Of a stretch of DNA of 64,000 nt, positions 36,701-46,575 are shown in pieces. This DNA comes from Strongylocentrotus purpuratus (taxonomy: Eukaryota > Echinodermata > Echinoidea > Camarodonta > Strongylocentrotidae). The DNA is taken from NCBI RefSeq assembly GCF_000002235.5, contig NW_022145544.1, positions 226,501-290,500 on the forward strand, given 5' to 3'. Below the pieces are notes generated by a model. The model did no database searches. It saw only the letters and a program-made list of their open reading frames with translations, and had not been told where the DNA came from. Position 1 is the stretch's first letter. Each line of letters opens with the position of its first letter. The position numbers were made by a program, and so were the translations under genes.

Positions 36701-39700
36701 TTTTAGGGAAAACTGATCCACAAAACAAATTGACTTCATTGTGGATTCTAAGTTTTGCCACCTTTCATCAAACATTTACCTTTCTGTAACATTGGCCAGG
36801 ATGTGAATATATACGTGACGGTAAAAGAACGCGATTGTTAATACACAGGTTATGGAAATACAGTGAAACATCGACATCTAATACAGATGATTACAAAGGA
36901 ACGTGACATTGATGAAATGCCACTACTCTGCAGTACCAGCCAATAGATTGGATAGACCTTGGGGTTTATTCATGAAATTAGTTCTACATGTTTATTTCAA
37001 AAGCAATGAGATTCAGTACCTTCGCAAACTAATCAAGCGTTTTGGTGTAAACTTTTCAGATGGTCTTGACACAACACTATGGTTTGAAAACACACAGCTG
37101 ATATCCTTAAATATGGCATAGCTGGATCTCCCATTATTATAGATTGTATAATCAAAGTAAATTTGAAATTCACGTTTCAAAGGAGGCATCCATTCCGCTT
37201 CATGTCTTTTCGATAATGTTATAGGTATCCCCTTCGTAATTGTCATTGATTGATTTATGTCGCATCCATTTTTATATGAGTTTAATGCCTCACTTTTCCT
37301 ATTAAATCGGCATAGACTTTTTGTTTCACTTGCGGGCTCAAGGGGGTGGGTCATAAGAGGAACTTCACTAATGGCATTAAGTTCGAGAGTTAAAGTAGCC
37401 GAATATCAACAAGGCCGGAGAAGAAGGTTGTGGGTTCTTGAAGACAAATGTCTACAAAACCATAGGCCCACAAACCGAAGGTCCTAGTAATGCTTATTAC
37501 AACGAGCAATACATTTCAGTGGACCAGAAATTACAGGTTCAGAGACGGAATGTCTCGCTTTTAGTTGTGGACCATCGGTCTCCCGCACATTAAACAGATA
37601 CTGATGACAATCCAATGCAAGTACGTTTCATTGGGGTCGTGTTTCAATTTATTCCTTATTCGCTTTATAATCATATATAATATAAACCAAACTTATTATT
37701 TGATTGTTTTTTTTTGTAATTCGTTTTAATAGCTTAAAATTGAATACGCTTAAAACATTTCCCGGTTCATTTAGACTTGGTTACAGACCCGATTTAACAG
37801 CGCCTTCAATGGAAGTGAACCTTTTACGTAACTTCGTAACCAAAGAACTCTGACAAGTGCCATTCAACCGAAGCCATAACGTCAAATTATTATTGTATTT
37901 GGCTTTAGAGCATTAAAGTAGTAGGCAAGATAACAGATGTAAGATACAATTCATTATCAACAGACTCTATGAAGTAGAGAAGAGCTTTCCGATCCAATCA
38001 TTCGTCGGGGTATTGTTAGTAATGTTCGTACAACATAGCACAGTAATACAATGATCAACATGATGATACAAGGATTTTATCAGAATTCTCCAATCTACAC
38101 AAACGCACCCGCGCACACGCTTGTACACACGCACAAACACACACACTTTCTTTCTCTTTCTCACTGTACGATTGGAACATTTTAATGTGCACTGTTAAAC
38201 CAACATTATTACCGCCCCCCCCCCCTCCATTCTGATTTCTTCAAATAAATGAGCAGTGAAGAACACCAGATGTGTTCCACCCTACTCAAAGGAAGACTAT
38301 TTTCACTTCTTCTATCTTTTGCCGACCACCCCGTCCTTTATCTTTCATCTATTCGGTGCACTTAAAAGATTGTCGGCCTGACGTACACCGGGGGAAACAT
38401 GGAATCGCAGTGAGCGGCGCTGCCGTGGGAGTTGGCGAGGATGAGCGCAAACAGACAAATATCTTCCATGGGGCCCTGAGCAACGGATGTCTCAATATTT
38501 GTCGGATGAGCAGAGAGAGGGCCTGTACTTTATCCCTCAGAGTACGTTGCCTATACCCATTCAAAATTGTTTTTCTCCCCTTTTTGTTTTAGTTCTTCGT
38601 GGAAGCGCCCACGGCTCTCGATGTCAACATTCAATGTTTTACAAGATAGAATCTACAAATGATGATGCCTTTCGACTTTTTGGGTTTTTTGTTTTGTTTT
38701 TTTGTTTGGGGTTGGGGGCGGTGGGGGGGGGGGATGCTAAATTCAATGTTTCTCAAATTAAATGCTGCACAAAGTCACCCAGAACAACTACCCCTATAAC
38801 AAAATATCCCATTTGAAGAAAGACACCAAGGGGTGGGGTTGGGGAAGTGGACCGAATATAATTGATGAGTTGCCAGAGGTAATTATCAGGAATAATTTTC
38901 ACATAATCAGTTATCCCAAGATAACTATCATTTTCCTTGGGCATGGTTGATCGGATATCCTAGAATCACGGATTTATTTTCCAATATCTCCGTTGAATTA
39001 TCTGACATTACTTACTGAGCGAAATCTGACCCCTATACCCTTTCTCATCGTAGATAAGACTACTTGACTTGTATGTAAGAGGATTTCAAGGACTACAAAA
39101 TGAGCCTAGGTTCTTATTATCAGCAGAGCATTTAATATCTTTTGGAGTCATATTACGGGGAAACGTAAATAATGCCTAAGAAGTTCATGAGCAATTGAGT
39201 CAATTTCTCAATCGAGCATGTGTGTGCCGCTATAAAAGACGTATAGTCCTCTTTCATGTGTTTTCGTTGAAGTTTAGCCAAAGACCTCTCCGATTGTAAA
39301 TACATTCGTGATTTTCAAAAGCAATACACTGGACTTTGAATTGCATAAATCTTAGTTAAGAGTAGGAAATGGTGATAACCCATAACATCAAATCACAGCC
39401 CTGTAGTTTGTTTCAATATCATTTTATTAACAATCATGATTTTCGACGAAGGAAGTAAAAGTACATATAATTGTATGGATATTACCAAAAAGTTTGTAAA
39501 AGTAGAAAAGAGAAAAAGTCCAGGTCATGGTTTATTATTAACAGTGAGGGATAAGATTTCAAATTATTCATAATGGAATATTTGATACATAATGTAAACA
39601 AAATTTTAACGGACATGCTAAACATGCTTGTATTACGGATAAGTTACTGATATTGTGTTTAAAGATGCCCCTTTAACATTATATTGTAGATGAGAGAAGA

Positions 39701-40681
39701 GGGGAGAGAGTGCCGTGCTGAAACATACATATAATCATAATCATTTCCTATCATCAAAATTGCTACCGGACCTAATACATTAACATGACTTGTATGCAAG
39801 ACTTCTAATCAACATGAGGTTGATTACCAATCAATCAAACTCATTCCAGTTTAGAGCCCACTTAGGTTTGACGGATAAGAAGGATATTGTAGATATATTA
39901 GAATGGATTGTATCGTATTGCCGTTATAATTGGATTAGTCGATGGGGAACATTTGACATAGATTGATCATTGATTTACATTAGGGTCGGTCTGTGCTAGG
40001 ATTAGTCATACTATGCATTCCATCGCCGAATCCCCTATAACAAAAACTTGGACTTCCCCATCCGACCTACAATTGAACTAAGCATTATTTCCCTTTCTCA
40101 CTCCTACACACTATCCAAACGTGGATACACACCCACGCAAACCTACACACACCCAACCGCGCATACACACGCACGCACGCCAACACAATCGTGAACATGA
40201 TATCCTCTTAATAATTCCTTCCTCCCAAATATCTAATAATGTATTTTATTCATTTCATAAAAAAGTTTTTAAAAACGTGCTTCGCCCACCTCTCTGAGGG
40301 GTTATCAGAATGTTTATGTTCTGTCGGTCTTTTGGGAAGTCCTAGAGAGTAAAACGCTTTAAGGTGCAGGAATTTCGAACTTTCCGTGTAGGTCTTGGTC
40401 CTTCATAATTATGCAACGACGATCACTCACATCATAACAGATCAGACAAGGCTCTTGCTGTGCACTAAAACATTGAAAAAGTTAATCGAAAAGTGATATT
40501 GGATTAGACCTTTTTTTGAACCTTCACGGCAAGGTGACCTTTGCATTTTATCATGAAATCAAAGTAATTTGTGTTTACAAATATTGAAAGACTATGAGAT
40601 TTGTTGCGGATGATTAGTTAAAATCTAATCGAAATGACCTTAGGATTATACTCCCACAGTGACAAGTCAAATCTGTCCCCC
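33716..40681. other. Gene-free stretch
   Basis: About 7 kb with no recognised gene or transposon. C-runs near 38216 and G-runs near 38721-38733, and an (AC)-rich patch at 40120-40180, are visible. A slightly GC-richer, non-repetitive block lies at about 38370-38540; its frames match nothing I know. Confidence 0.5.
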
Positions 40682-40684
40682 TAA
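40682..40684. other. Target-site duplication TAA, left
   Basis: TAA directly outside the left inverted repeat, matching TAA at 46332-46334. Confidence 0.85.
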
Positions 40685-40712
40685 AGCTACAGTCCCATAT
40701 ACGTCCCGGACC
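40685..40712 (+). repeat. Harbinger left terminal inverted repeat
   Basis: Starts AGCTACAGTCCCATATACGT and runs into CCCGGACC. The first 16 bases match the right end at 14 positions; the rest aligns with a one-base gap. Confidence 0.9.
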
Positions 40713-41240
40713 GTCCCGGACCATCCCGGACCCCATCCGGGGTGATCCGGGAGTCGGTCCGTGTTGACACCGTGTTGGCACCGGGGTGGTCCTGGATGGT
40801 CCTGGATGATCCTGGATGGTCCTGGATGGTCCGGGGCGGTCCGGGAGTCGACCCCGGATGTTTTTGACGGTCAAAAACTGCCGGGGTGGTCCGGGACGGT
40901 CCGGGACAATAGTTTGATCCGGGGTGATCCGTGTAGCCACCGTGCTGGGTCCGGGGTCATCCGTAGTGGCGCCGGGGCGGTCCGTGTTGATCCGTGGCAG
41001 TCCGGGAGTGAGTTATTGACCCCGGATCACCCCGGCGCCCCTACGGATGATCCCGGACCCAGCACGGTGGCGACACGGATCACCCCGGACGAGCCCGGAC
41101 GTGTACAGGCCACCACGGTGCCAACACGGACCACCCCGGTGTCAACACGGATCAACACGGACCAGCACGGACCATCCCGGACCACGCCGGTGACAACACG
41201 GTGGCAGTACGGATCACCACGGATGAGCACGGACGACCAC
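40701..41240. repeat. Left subterminal array of helically phased CCG/CGG units
   Basis: GC-rich decamers and undecamers such as CCGGGATGGT, CCTGGATGGT, CGGACCATCC and CGGTGCCAACA follow one another so that CCG or CGG cores fall every 10 or 11 bp. Three blocks are visible: about 40704-40738 with CGG on the plus strand, about 40738-41015 with CCG, and about 41020-41240 with CGG. An AT-rich palindrome interrupts the middle block at 40860-40878. Open frames through here (for example the 198-codon frame at 40761-41357) are repeat artefacts. Likely recognition sites for the element's own proteins; that is inference. Confidence 0.85.
40860..40878. repeat. AT-rich palindrome inside the left array
   Basis: GTTTTTGACGGTCAAAAAC has perfect 9-bp arms around one base. 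A related ATTTTTTGAACAAAAC lies at 46217-46232 in the right array, so it may be a conserved landmark. Confidence 0.7.
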
Positions 41241-41269
41241 AGTATGTGCCGGACATGGATAGAAAACGA

Positions 41270-41277
41270 TATAAAAA
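41270..41277 (+). promoter_or_regulatory. TATA box candidate for the transposase gene
   Basis: TATAAAAA lies about 55 bp upstream of the likely ATG at 41330 and just inside the GC-rich array. Position and sequence fit a core promoter; no transcription start is known. Confidence 0.5.
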
Positions 41278-41329
41278 GGGAAAATTTTCAGATCATTTCA
41301 CATCTCTCTCCGACTTTAGACCGGTCAAC

Positions 41330-42669
41330 ATGTCTGAGCTGCCGAACACCCGCCTGAACCGACTTCGACTGATGAGCTGGCAGCTTCAAATTAACCAACA
41401 GCAAACAGAGAACACTATTTTAATGGCCAAAGCCAAACTACAAGAGAGACAGAGAAGAACAAAATGGCGTGAGACTGCCAAAAGAGTAATTAAAAAGAAG
41501 AAGAGAAGCATCTGGGTCCGAAAATGGCTGCAGAGAAGACCGAACCTGGGCCAGTACGCACGTCTGATGAATGAACTGAAGGAAGAAGATACGAAGGGCT
41601 TCCGAAACTTCCTTCGGATGGACTACGACCTGTACCAAGAAATCCTGAGACGCATAGAGGGCAGAATCACCAACCCGAAGGCCTCAGGTACAGAAAGCCT
41701 CTATCACCTGGCATAAAGTTGGCAATGACCCTACGTTACCTAGCCTCAGGCGACAGCTACCACTCCCTGATGTACGGCTTCAGGGTGGCACACAACACAA
41801 TCTCGAAGGTCATACGTCAGGTCTGCGCAGCCATCGTTGCTGAATTTTCCGAGGAGCTCATCCCCTGCCCTACGACCCCAAACGAATGGAAGAAGATAGC
41901 CGAACACTTCTCTAACCGATGGCAGTTGCACAATTGTCTCGGTGCCCTGGATGGCAAACATATTGCTATGAAGTGCCCTAGTGGGGGTGGATCAATGTAC
42001 TACAATTACAAAGGGTTCCATTCTATTATCCTTATGGCCCTGGTGGACGGTGACTACAAGTTCTCGTGGGTTGAAGTAGGCAGCAATGGTTCCGCGGGAG
42101 ATGCCCAAGTGTTCAACAACAGCGAACTGAAAGAAGCCATCGAGAAGGGAGTCATCGGAATACCTCCCCCTGAGCCGCTACCACATGATGACCAACCGAT
42201 GCCTTACTTCATTGCTGCAGACGACGCCTTCGCCTTAAGGACCTGGCTAATGAAACCCTTCTCGAAGAGGAACATGGATAATTCAGAGAGAATCTTCAAC
42301 TACAGGCTGTCGAGGGGTCGTCGGATTGTCGAAAACGCTTTCGGCATTCTAGCACATCGCTTCCGCTGTCTACTGACCACGATGCAACAGGACCCGAACA
42401 CAGTGACGTCCATTGTGCTGTCGTGCATCTGTTTACATAACCTTCTGAGACTTCGGAAGAGGAAGGAGCACACGACCGTCGCGGATCAAGAGGACGCCAA
42501 TCACAACATCATCCCAGGAGAGTGGCGCAAGGACAACCCTCTCTTGGACGGGATATCAGACCTTGGACGCAACTCCACCACAAACGCCGCAAAGAAACAG
42601 AGGGAATATTTCCGTGCTTACTACAACTCGGAAGTGGGCTCAGTGCCGTGGCAAAATGACATGATTTAA
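41330..42669 (+). pseudogene. Harbinger transposase (DDE), one frameshift
   Basis: Cuts and joins the element's ends. I chose the ATG at 41330 (MSELPNTRLN) because upstream codons read through the GC array. The N-terminal part (to the stop at 41714-41716) has a basic stretch KRVIKKKKRSIWVRKWLQRRP then GFRNFLRMDYDLYQEILRRI, the usual Harbinger lead-in. The frame then shifts by one: RYRKPLSPGIKLAMTLRYLA continues in the next frame from about 41686, and the rest is open to 42669. Catalytic residues are visible: D in LGALDGKH (codon 41950), D in IAADDAF (codons 42220 and 42223) and E in RRIVENAFG (codon 42331). About 445 codons in total, normal for the family. The single indel near 41680-41690 leaves two frames, so no full-length enzyme is expected. 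AATAAA at 42794 may be its polyadenylation signal. Confidence 0.93.
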
Positions 42670-42793
42670 ACATAACAGTGAACTCTGAGTCTGAACTGAA
42701 AATGAAACATGAACAGTAGGCATTTTTTATATTTATGTTCATGTAGTATGTAATATGTTTGATAAAATGATGATATCTTTATTATTGTAATAC

Positions 42794-42799
42794 AATAAA
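42794..42799 (+). terminator. Polyadenylation signal candidate for the transposase
   Basis: AATAAA about 125 bp after the transposase stop codon and before the tandem repeats. A plausible 3' end, though AATAAA is also frequent in the nearby AT-rich repeats. Confidence 0.45.
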
Positions 42800-42837
42800 A
42801 TGTGTTGTTACCTTAAAATTGAGCACACATACTAATA

Positions 42838-43165
42838 GGCAGCACCAACGACCAAAGCATATTTTGCAAACAAATTCTCAAAACTCTCTGACAAGTTTAT
42901 GAGAAAATGACGTTCCAAGTCCGAAAACACGCTTTTTTCGACGGAAACGGCCGCCATTTTGTGAAAAATGCGATAATCCACACACAAAAAATTGGGGCCT
43001 CTTGAATTATTTTTTTGTATTTTACAGCAAAATTCCAAAAAGATTCGACCGTAAACTTTAAAGATAATATTTAAGATACCAAAAGTTGACGACGACGGAC
43101 GAAGGACAACTCAGCATTTCAAAAGCTCCGCTGCCTTTTGGCATAGCGCAGCTAAAAAAAAGTTA
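42838..43165 (+). repeat. Retroposon-like insert within the Harbinger 3' region
   Basis: Ends GACGACGACGGACGAAGGAC ... AGCTCCGCTG..TTTTGGCATAGCGCAGCTAAAAAAAA, here quoted in parts. A GACGACGGACG tract followed by an AGCTC...GAGCT-like hairpin and an A-run is a tail I recall from abundant interspersed repeats of marine invertebrates. The start is uncertain. It separates one degenerate ACCTTAAAAT repeat copy (about 42810) from the main tandem array. Confidence 0.45.
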
Positions 43166-43304
43166 ACAATATTATCTCCACAAAAAACTTTAACTTTTAC
43201 TATGAACATAATAAGTTAATGCTCTGATAAAAATATGAAAGGTTTCAGTGAAGGTTTTACTGTTTATTACTGTTCATGTGAATTTTCAACTTGTTATAAA
43301 ACAT

Positions 43305-44095
43305 TTGTTAACTTGTATCTTTTTACCTTAAAATGATCAACACAACAACTGTTTTCATTTGAATAAAACATGATATTTATTCAAAATTTCAATACAAATC
43401 ATTTTTGTTTTTTTACTTTTTTGGTAACTTGTATCTTTTTACCTTAAAATGATCAACACAACAACTGTTTTCATTTGAATAAAACATGATATTTATTCAA
43501 AATTTCAATACAAATCATTTTTGTTTTTTTACTTTTTTGGTAACTTGTATCTTTTTACCTTAAAATGATCAACACAACAACTGTTTTCATTTGAATAAAA
43601 CTTGTTATCTATTAAAAATTTCAATACAAACCATTTGGTTTCTGTAACTTTTTTGGTTAACTTGTATCTTTTTACCTTAAAATGATCAACACAACAACTG
43701 TTTTCATTTGAATAAAACATGTTATCTATTCAAAATTTCAATACAAACCATTTGGTTTTTGTAACTTTTCTGGTTAACTTGTATCTTTTTTACCTTAAAA
43801 TGATCAACACAACAACTGTTTTCATATGAATAAAGCATGTTATCTATTAAAAAATTCAATACAAACCATTTGGTTTCTGTAACAATTCTGGTTAACTTGT
43901 ATCTTTTTACCTCAAAATGATCAACACAACAACTGTTTTCATTTGAATAAAACTTGTTATCTATTAAAAATTTCAATACAAACCATTTGGTTTCTGTAAC
44001 ATTTCTGGTTAACTTTTATCTTTTTACCTTAAAATGATAAACACAACAACTGTTTTCATTTGAATAAAACGTTTTATATATTGAAAATCACATAT
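43305..44095. repeat. Seven-copy tandem repeat, period 116-118 bp
   Basis: TTACCTTAAAATGATCAACA or a close variant begins at about 43323, 43439, 43555, 43672, 43790, 43908 and 44024. Each unit continues CAACAACTGTTTTCATTTGA, ATAAAAC, then TTCAATACAAA. The first two units are nearly identical; later units share other variants (ACCATTTGG), which points to stepwise expansion. The array fills most of the space between the two convergent genes. Minus-strand frames through it are artefacts. Confidence 0.93.
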
Positions 44096-44175
44096 TATTC
44101 AAAATTTCAATACAAACATAATCACAAGATGAAAAAATATAATAAGGATCAGAGTTCAATAGTGTTCATCACTGT

Positions 44176-45746
44176 TCACAGTGTTGACAGTTCCGTGCTC
44201 TGCAGGTCGGATTCATTATGTTGACGAACAACAGGAACAGGAGTTGTAGTAGGAAAAGGTGAACCAAATGTTATGTCACTTACATTTGGCAGCAAGCTGC
44301 TACTGATGTTCATTGGCGTGCTCGCTGGTCGTTGGGGTTGAGTTGCATGTGATATGTTCTGCCCAGCTGTAGGTCCCATGGTGTCCCAGGAGCTGCTCGC
44401 GCTTGGTCTCTCTGTTATGGGGTGGAACCACGTCTGTTGACCCTGGTTCTGCTGCTGGTTCTGCTGTCCCTGATGTCCCTGACGTCCCCCATGGTACGAC
44501 AAGGGAGGTATCGTGGCGCTGTACGTCCCCTGCTGGTCCTGCTGCATGCTTAAGGGCGGCGGCGGGATAGGCATCGGCACCACGAACGGAAGAGGCCGCT
44601 GCTGCTCCTGCTGCGCGATAGGAACCGAAAGGGGTGGAAGCTGCTTGGACTCATCGACGAACCCCAGGACCAGGTCCAGACTATGGCGGTAGAATCTCGG
44701 GAGTAGGCGTGGGTCAATATCAGCTGCCATGGCACCGATCCACGAACCCCAGGCAGCTGTGGCAGACGTCTGTTCGCGCTCCAGAAGACCTGAGATCTGG
44801 CTCTGAATCGCGTTGGCTCGCTCATGTTGGCTCTGCATGGTGCTGACAAGTTCGATGGCCTCTGCGTCGGGTTCCACTGGACGCTGGATGCGGGTGGAGG
44901 ACTTGGCTGAGGACTTGGCAGAGAGTTTCCTGCCCCCAAGGACGTTCGTCTTCCCCTTGGTCTGGGAATGCTGCGAAGAAGGCTGCGAAGAGTCGATGGG
45001 AGGCGTCTGAATCGGCTCAGCGGGTTCGAGGTCATCCAGCTCGACGTCCATCTCAGACTCGGAGGAGCTGGATCGTCTGCCAGACACCGAGGAAGCGGAG
45101 GCGAGCTGACTCTTCAACTGCAGATACAAAGGTAAGAATGACATAAATATATTAGTACATTTATGACAGCACATTGTATATATTATACGGTTGAACATGA
45201 AATCAGCAGAGCAGAGCAATAACAATTTGTACTTACACTGAATGCCGTGGTTCCCTTCATGCGCGAAATGTGAGTCGCCAGGAAGCCGAAGTTCGACATC
45301 AAGAAGGTGTCCCTCTCTGTCAAATCTTTGTGGGCCGAGCCGCTCTTCTTGTCGGATATCTTCCCAACCTTGGTACGTACGCTCTCGTACCAGACCTTCA
45401 GTAAAGCCCCCGACTCCACACCCAGATCCTCCGCCTTCTCCTGCCACAAACGATTCTTTTTCCCGCTGTCCTTGTACTCCTTCATCCCCTTGCTGTAGAG
45501 GAAGGCATGGCGACGCATCTACTCGGCCATCTCCAACTCTTTTTCCTCACTGAGGACTAGTGGCTTCTTCTTCATGCGTTTTTTAGGTGCATCAGCCTGA
45601 GACCTCTGGGGAGACCTCGTAGGAGACCCAGACCTCGTAGATTCGACGTCATCTTCCACGTCAGACTCGATTGGTTCTGGCTCTGGCTTCTTTTTTGTGG
45701 GCTTCTTGGCAACCACTTTGACGGCGAGCTTCTTCCTGGGAGGCAT
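44176..45746 (-). pseudogene. Harbinger MADF/Myb-like partner protein gene, two exons, one in-frame stop
   Basis: Second protein of the element; in studied Harbingers this partner helps the transposase enter the nucleus and bind DNA. Exon 1 (45746-45237) starts MPPRKKLAVK, is Lys/Arg-rich with an acidic middle, then enters a MADF-like domain: MRRHAFLYSKGMKEYKDS, RLWQEKAEDLGV and ALLKVWYESVRTKVGKI. The intron (45236-45118, 119 bp) begins GTAAGTAC and ends TATCTGCAG and is phase 0. Exon 2 (45117-44176) continues LKSQLASASS, a Ser/acidic region and a Gln/Pro-rich C-terminus. An in-frame TAG at 45521-45519, just before MRRHAF, would cut the protein after 75 residues. Total about 483 codons. ATG chosen at 45746 because further upstream is GC array. 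Confidence 0.85.
45118..45236 (-). other. Intron of the MADF/Myb-like gene
   Basis: A 119-bp intron on the minus strand with donor GTAAGTAC and acceptor CTTTGTATCTGCAG. Removing it joins the MADF-domain frame to the Ser/Gln-rich frame, which are otherwise out of register; this is the main evidence that it is real. Confidence 0.75.
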
Positions 45747-45834
45747 CTTTTTTATTTCTCTTCTAGCAAATTGCAGATACTTGTTGTCACTTGAAAAGTC
45801 AGAGCAGAATGATTTAATGCATGAAAATACCCAG

Positions 45835-45844
45835 CTTAAATATA
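45835..45844 (-). promoter_or_regulatory. TATA box candidate for the MADF/Myb-like gene
   Basis: TATATTTAAG on the minus strand, about 90 bp upstream of the ATG at 45746 and just inside the right GC array, mirroring the arrangement at the transposase gene. Confidence 0.45.
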
Positions 45845-45849
45845 CCCAC

Positions 45850-46312
45850 CACGGGCGGTCCGGGATGGCCCGGGCGGTCCGTGATGATCCGGGGCTCTGC
45901 CGGGGCGATCCGTGTTGGCACCGGGGCGTTCCGGGATGATCCGTGTTGGCACCGGGATGGTCCGGTGTCATCCGTGTTGGCACCGTGTTGGCACCGGGGT
46001 GGTCCGGGACGTTCCGGGATGATCCGTGTTGGCACCGGGATGGTCCGGTGTCATCCGTGTTGGCACCGTGTTGGCACCGGGGTGGTCCGGGACGGTCCGT
46101 GGCGGCTCCGTGCTGGGTCTGGAATGATCTGTACTGCTGCCGGGGCTATGCCCGGACGGTCCGGGGCGGTCCGTAGTGGTACCGTGTTGGGTCCGGGGAG
46201 ACGGTCGGCGGTTGCGATTTTTTGAACAAAACATCCCGGACCATCCCGGATCACCCCTGACCATGGTCCGGGATGGTCCGGAGTGGTCCGTGCTCGTCCG
46301 TGCTGGTCCGGC
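45850..46312. repeat. Right subterminal array of helically phased CCG/CGG units
   Basis: Units such as CCGGGATGGT (10 bp) and CCGTGTTGGCA (11 bp). From 45962 to 46108 I counted successive CCG starts at spacings 10, 11, 11, 10, 10, 10, 11, 10, 10, 11, 11, 10, 10 and 11, mean about 10.4. Orientation is CCG on the plus strand to about 46215, CGG at about 46231-46262, then CCG to the end. Seen from the right terminus inward this is CGG, CCG, CGG, as at the left end. A longer internal duplication is also visible (GGTCCGGTGTCATCCGTGTT at 45959 and 46042). Confidence 0.85.
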
Positions 46313-46331
46313 TTTATATGGGACTGGGGCT
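46304..46331 (-). repeat. Harbinger right terminal inverted repeat
   Basis: Complement reads AGCCCCAGTCCCATATAAAG then CCGGACC, matching the left terminus. TAA follows at 46332-46334. Confidence 0.9.
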
Positions 46332-46477
46332 TAAGCGACTTTGGATGAAGATTATGTTAGTTAAATCTGTTCAGATGATTGGCATACTATAAGGTTAAGG
46401 AAAAAGGCGCCGTCGCACAGCCAAAGTTTTATTTCAGCAATTTTCAACAATTTCATAAACACGCTTAATACTTTTTT

Positions 46478-46575
46478 TCTCTCTCCCCTCTCTCTTTTTT
46501 CTCTTCACATCCTCTCACCCCTCCCTTTACCCCCGGATTTCTCTCTCTCTCTCTCTCTCTCTCTTCCTCTCTCTT
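46478..46575. repeat. Pyrimidine tract with (CT)n
   Basis: Pyrimidine-rich plus strand with a pure CT run at about 46540-46564, 150 bp outside the Harbinger right end. Confidence 0.85.

Larger units (their letters stand above)
40685..46331. mobile_element. Complete PIF/Harbinger DNA transposon, two genes
   Basis: A 5,647-bp element with TAA immediately outside both ends (40682-40684 and 46332-46334), the TWA target duplication of this superfamily. Terminal inverted repeats begin AGCTACAGTCCCATAT on the left and AGCCCCAGTCCCATAT on the right (complement), 14 of 16 identical, and continue more loosely to CGGACC. It carries a DDE transposase gene on the plus strand and a MADF/Myb-like gene on the minus strand, the two-protein complement expected of autonomous Harbinger elements. 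The genes converge. Long GC-rich subterminal arrays stand out sharply from the AT-rich host DNA. Each gene has one visible lesion, so the copy is probably not autonomous now. Confidence 0.95.

Noticed and set aside
40761-41357. 198-codon plus-strand frame and several overlapping frames rich in Gly, Pro, Trp and Asp in the GC arrays, also at 45821-46225
   Set aside because: They are translations of the 10-11 bp repeat units in whichever frame lacks stops, and the true genes start inside them.
43305-44095. CRISPR-like regular repeats
   Set aside because: The units are 116-118 bp, contiguous and without spacers, AT-rich and inside a eukaryotic transposon, so this is a minisatellite.
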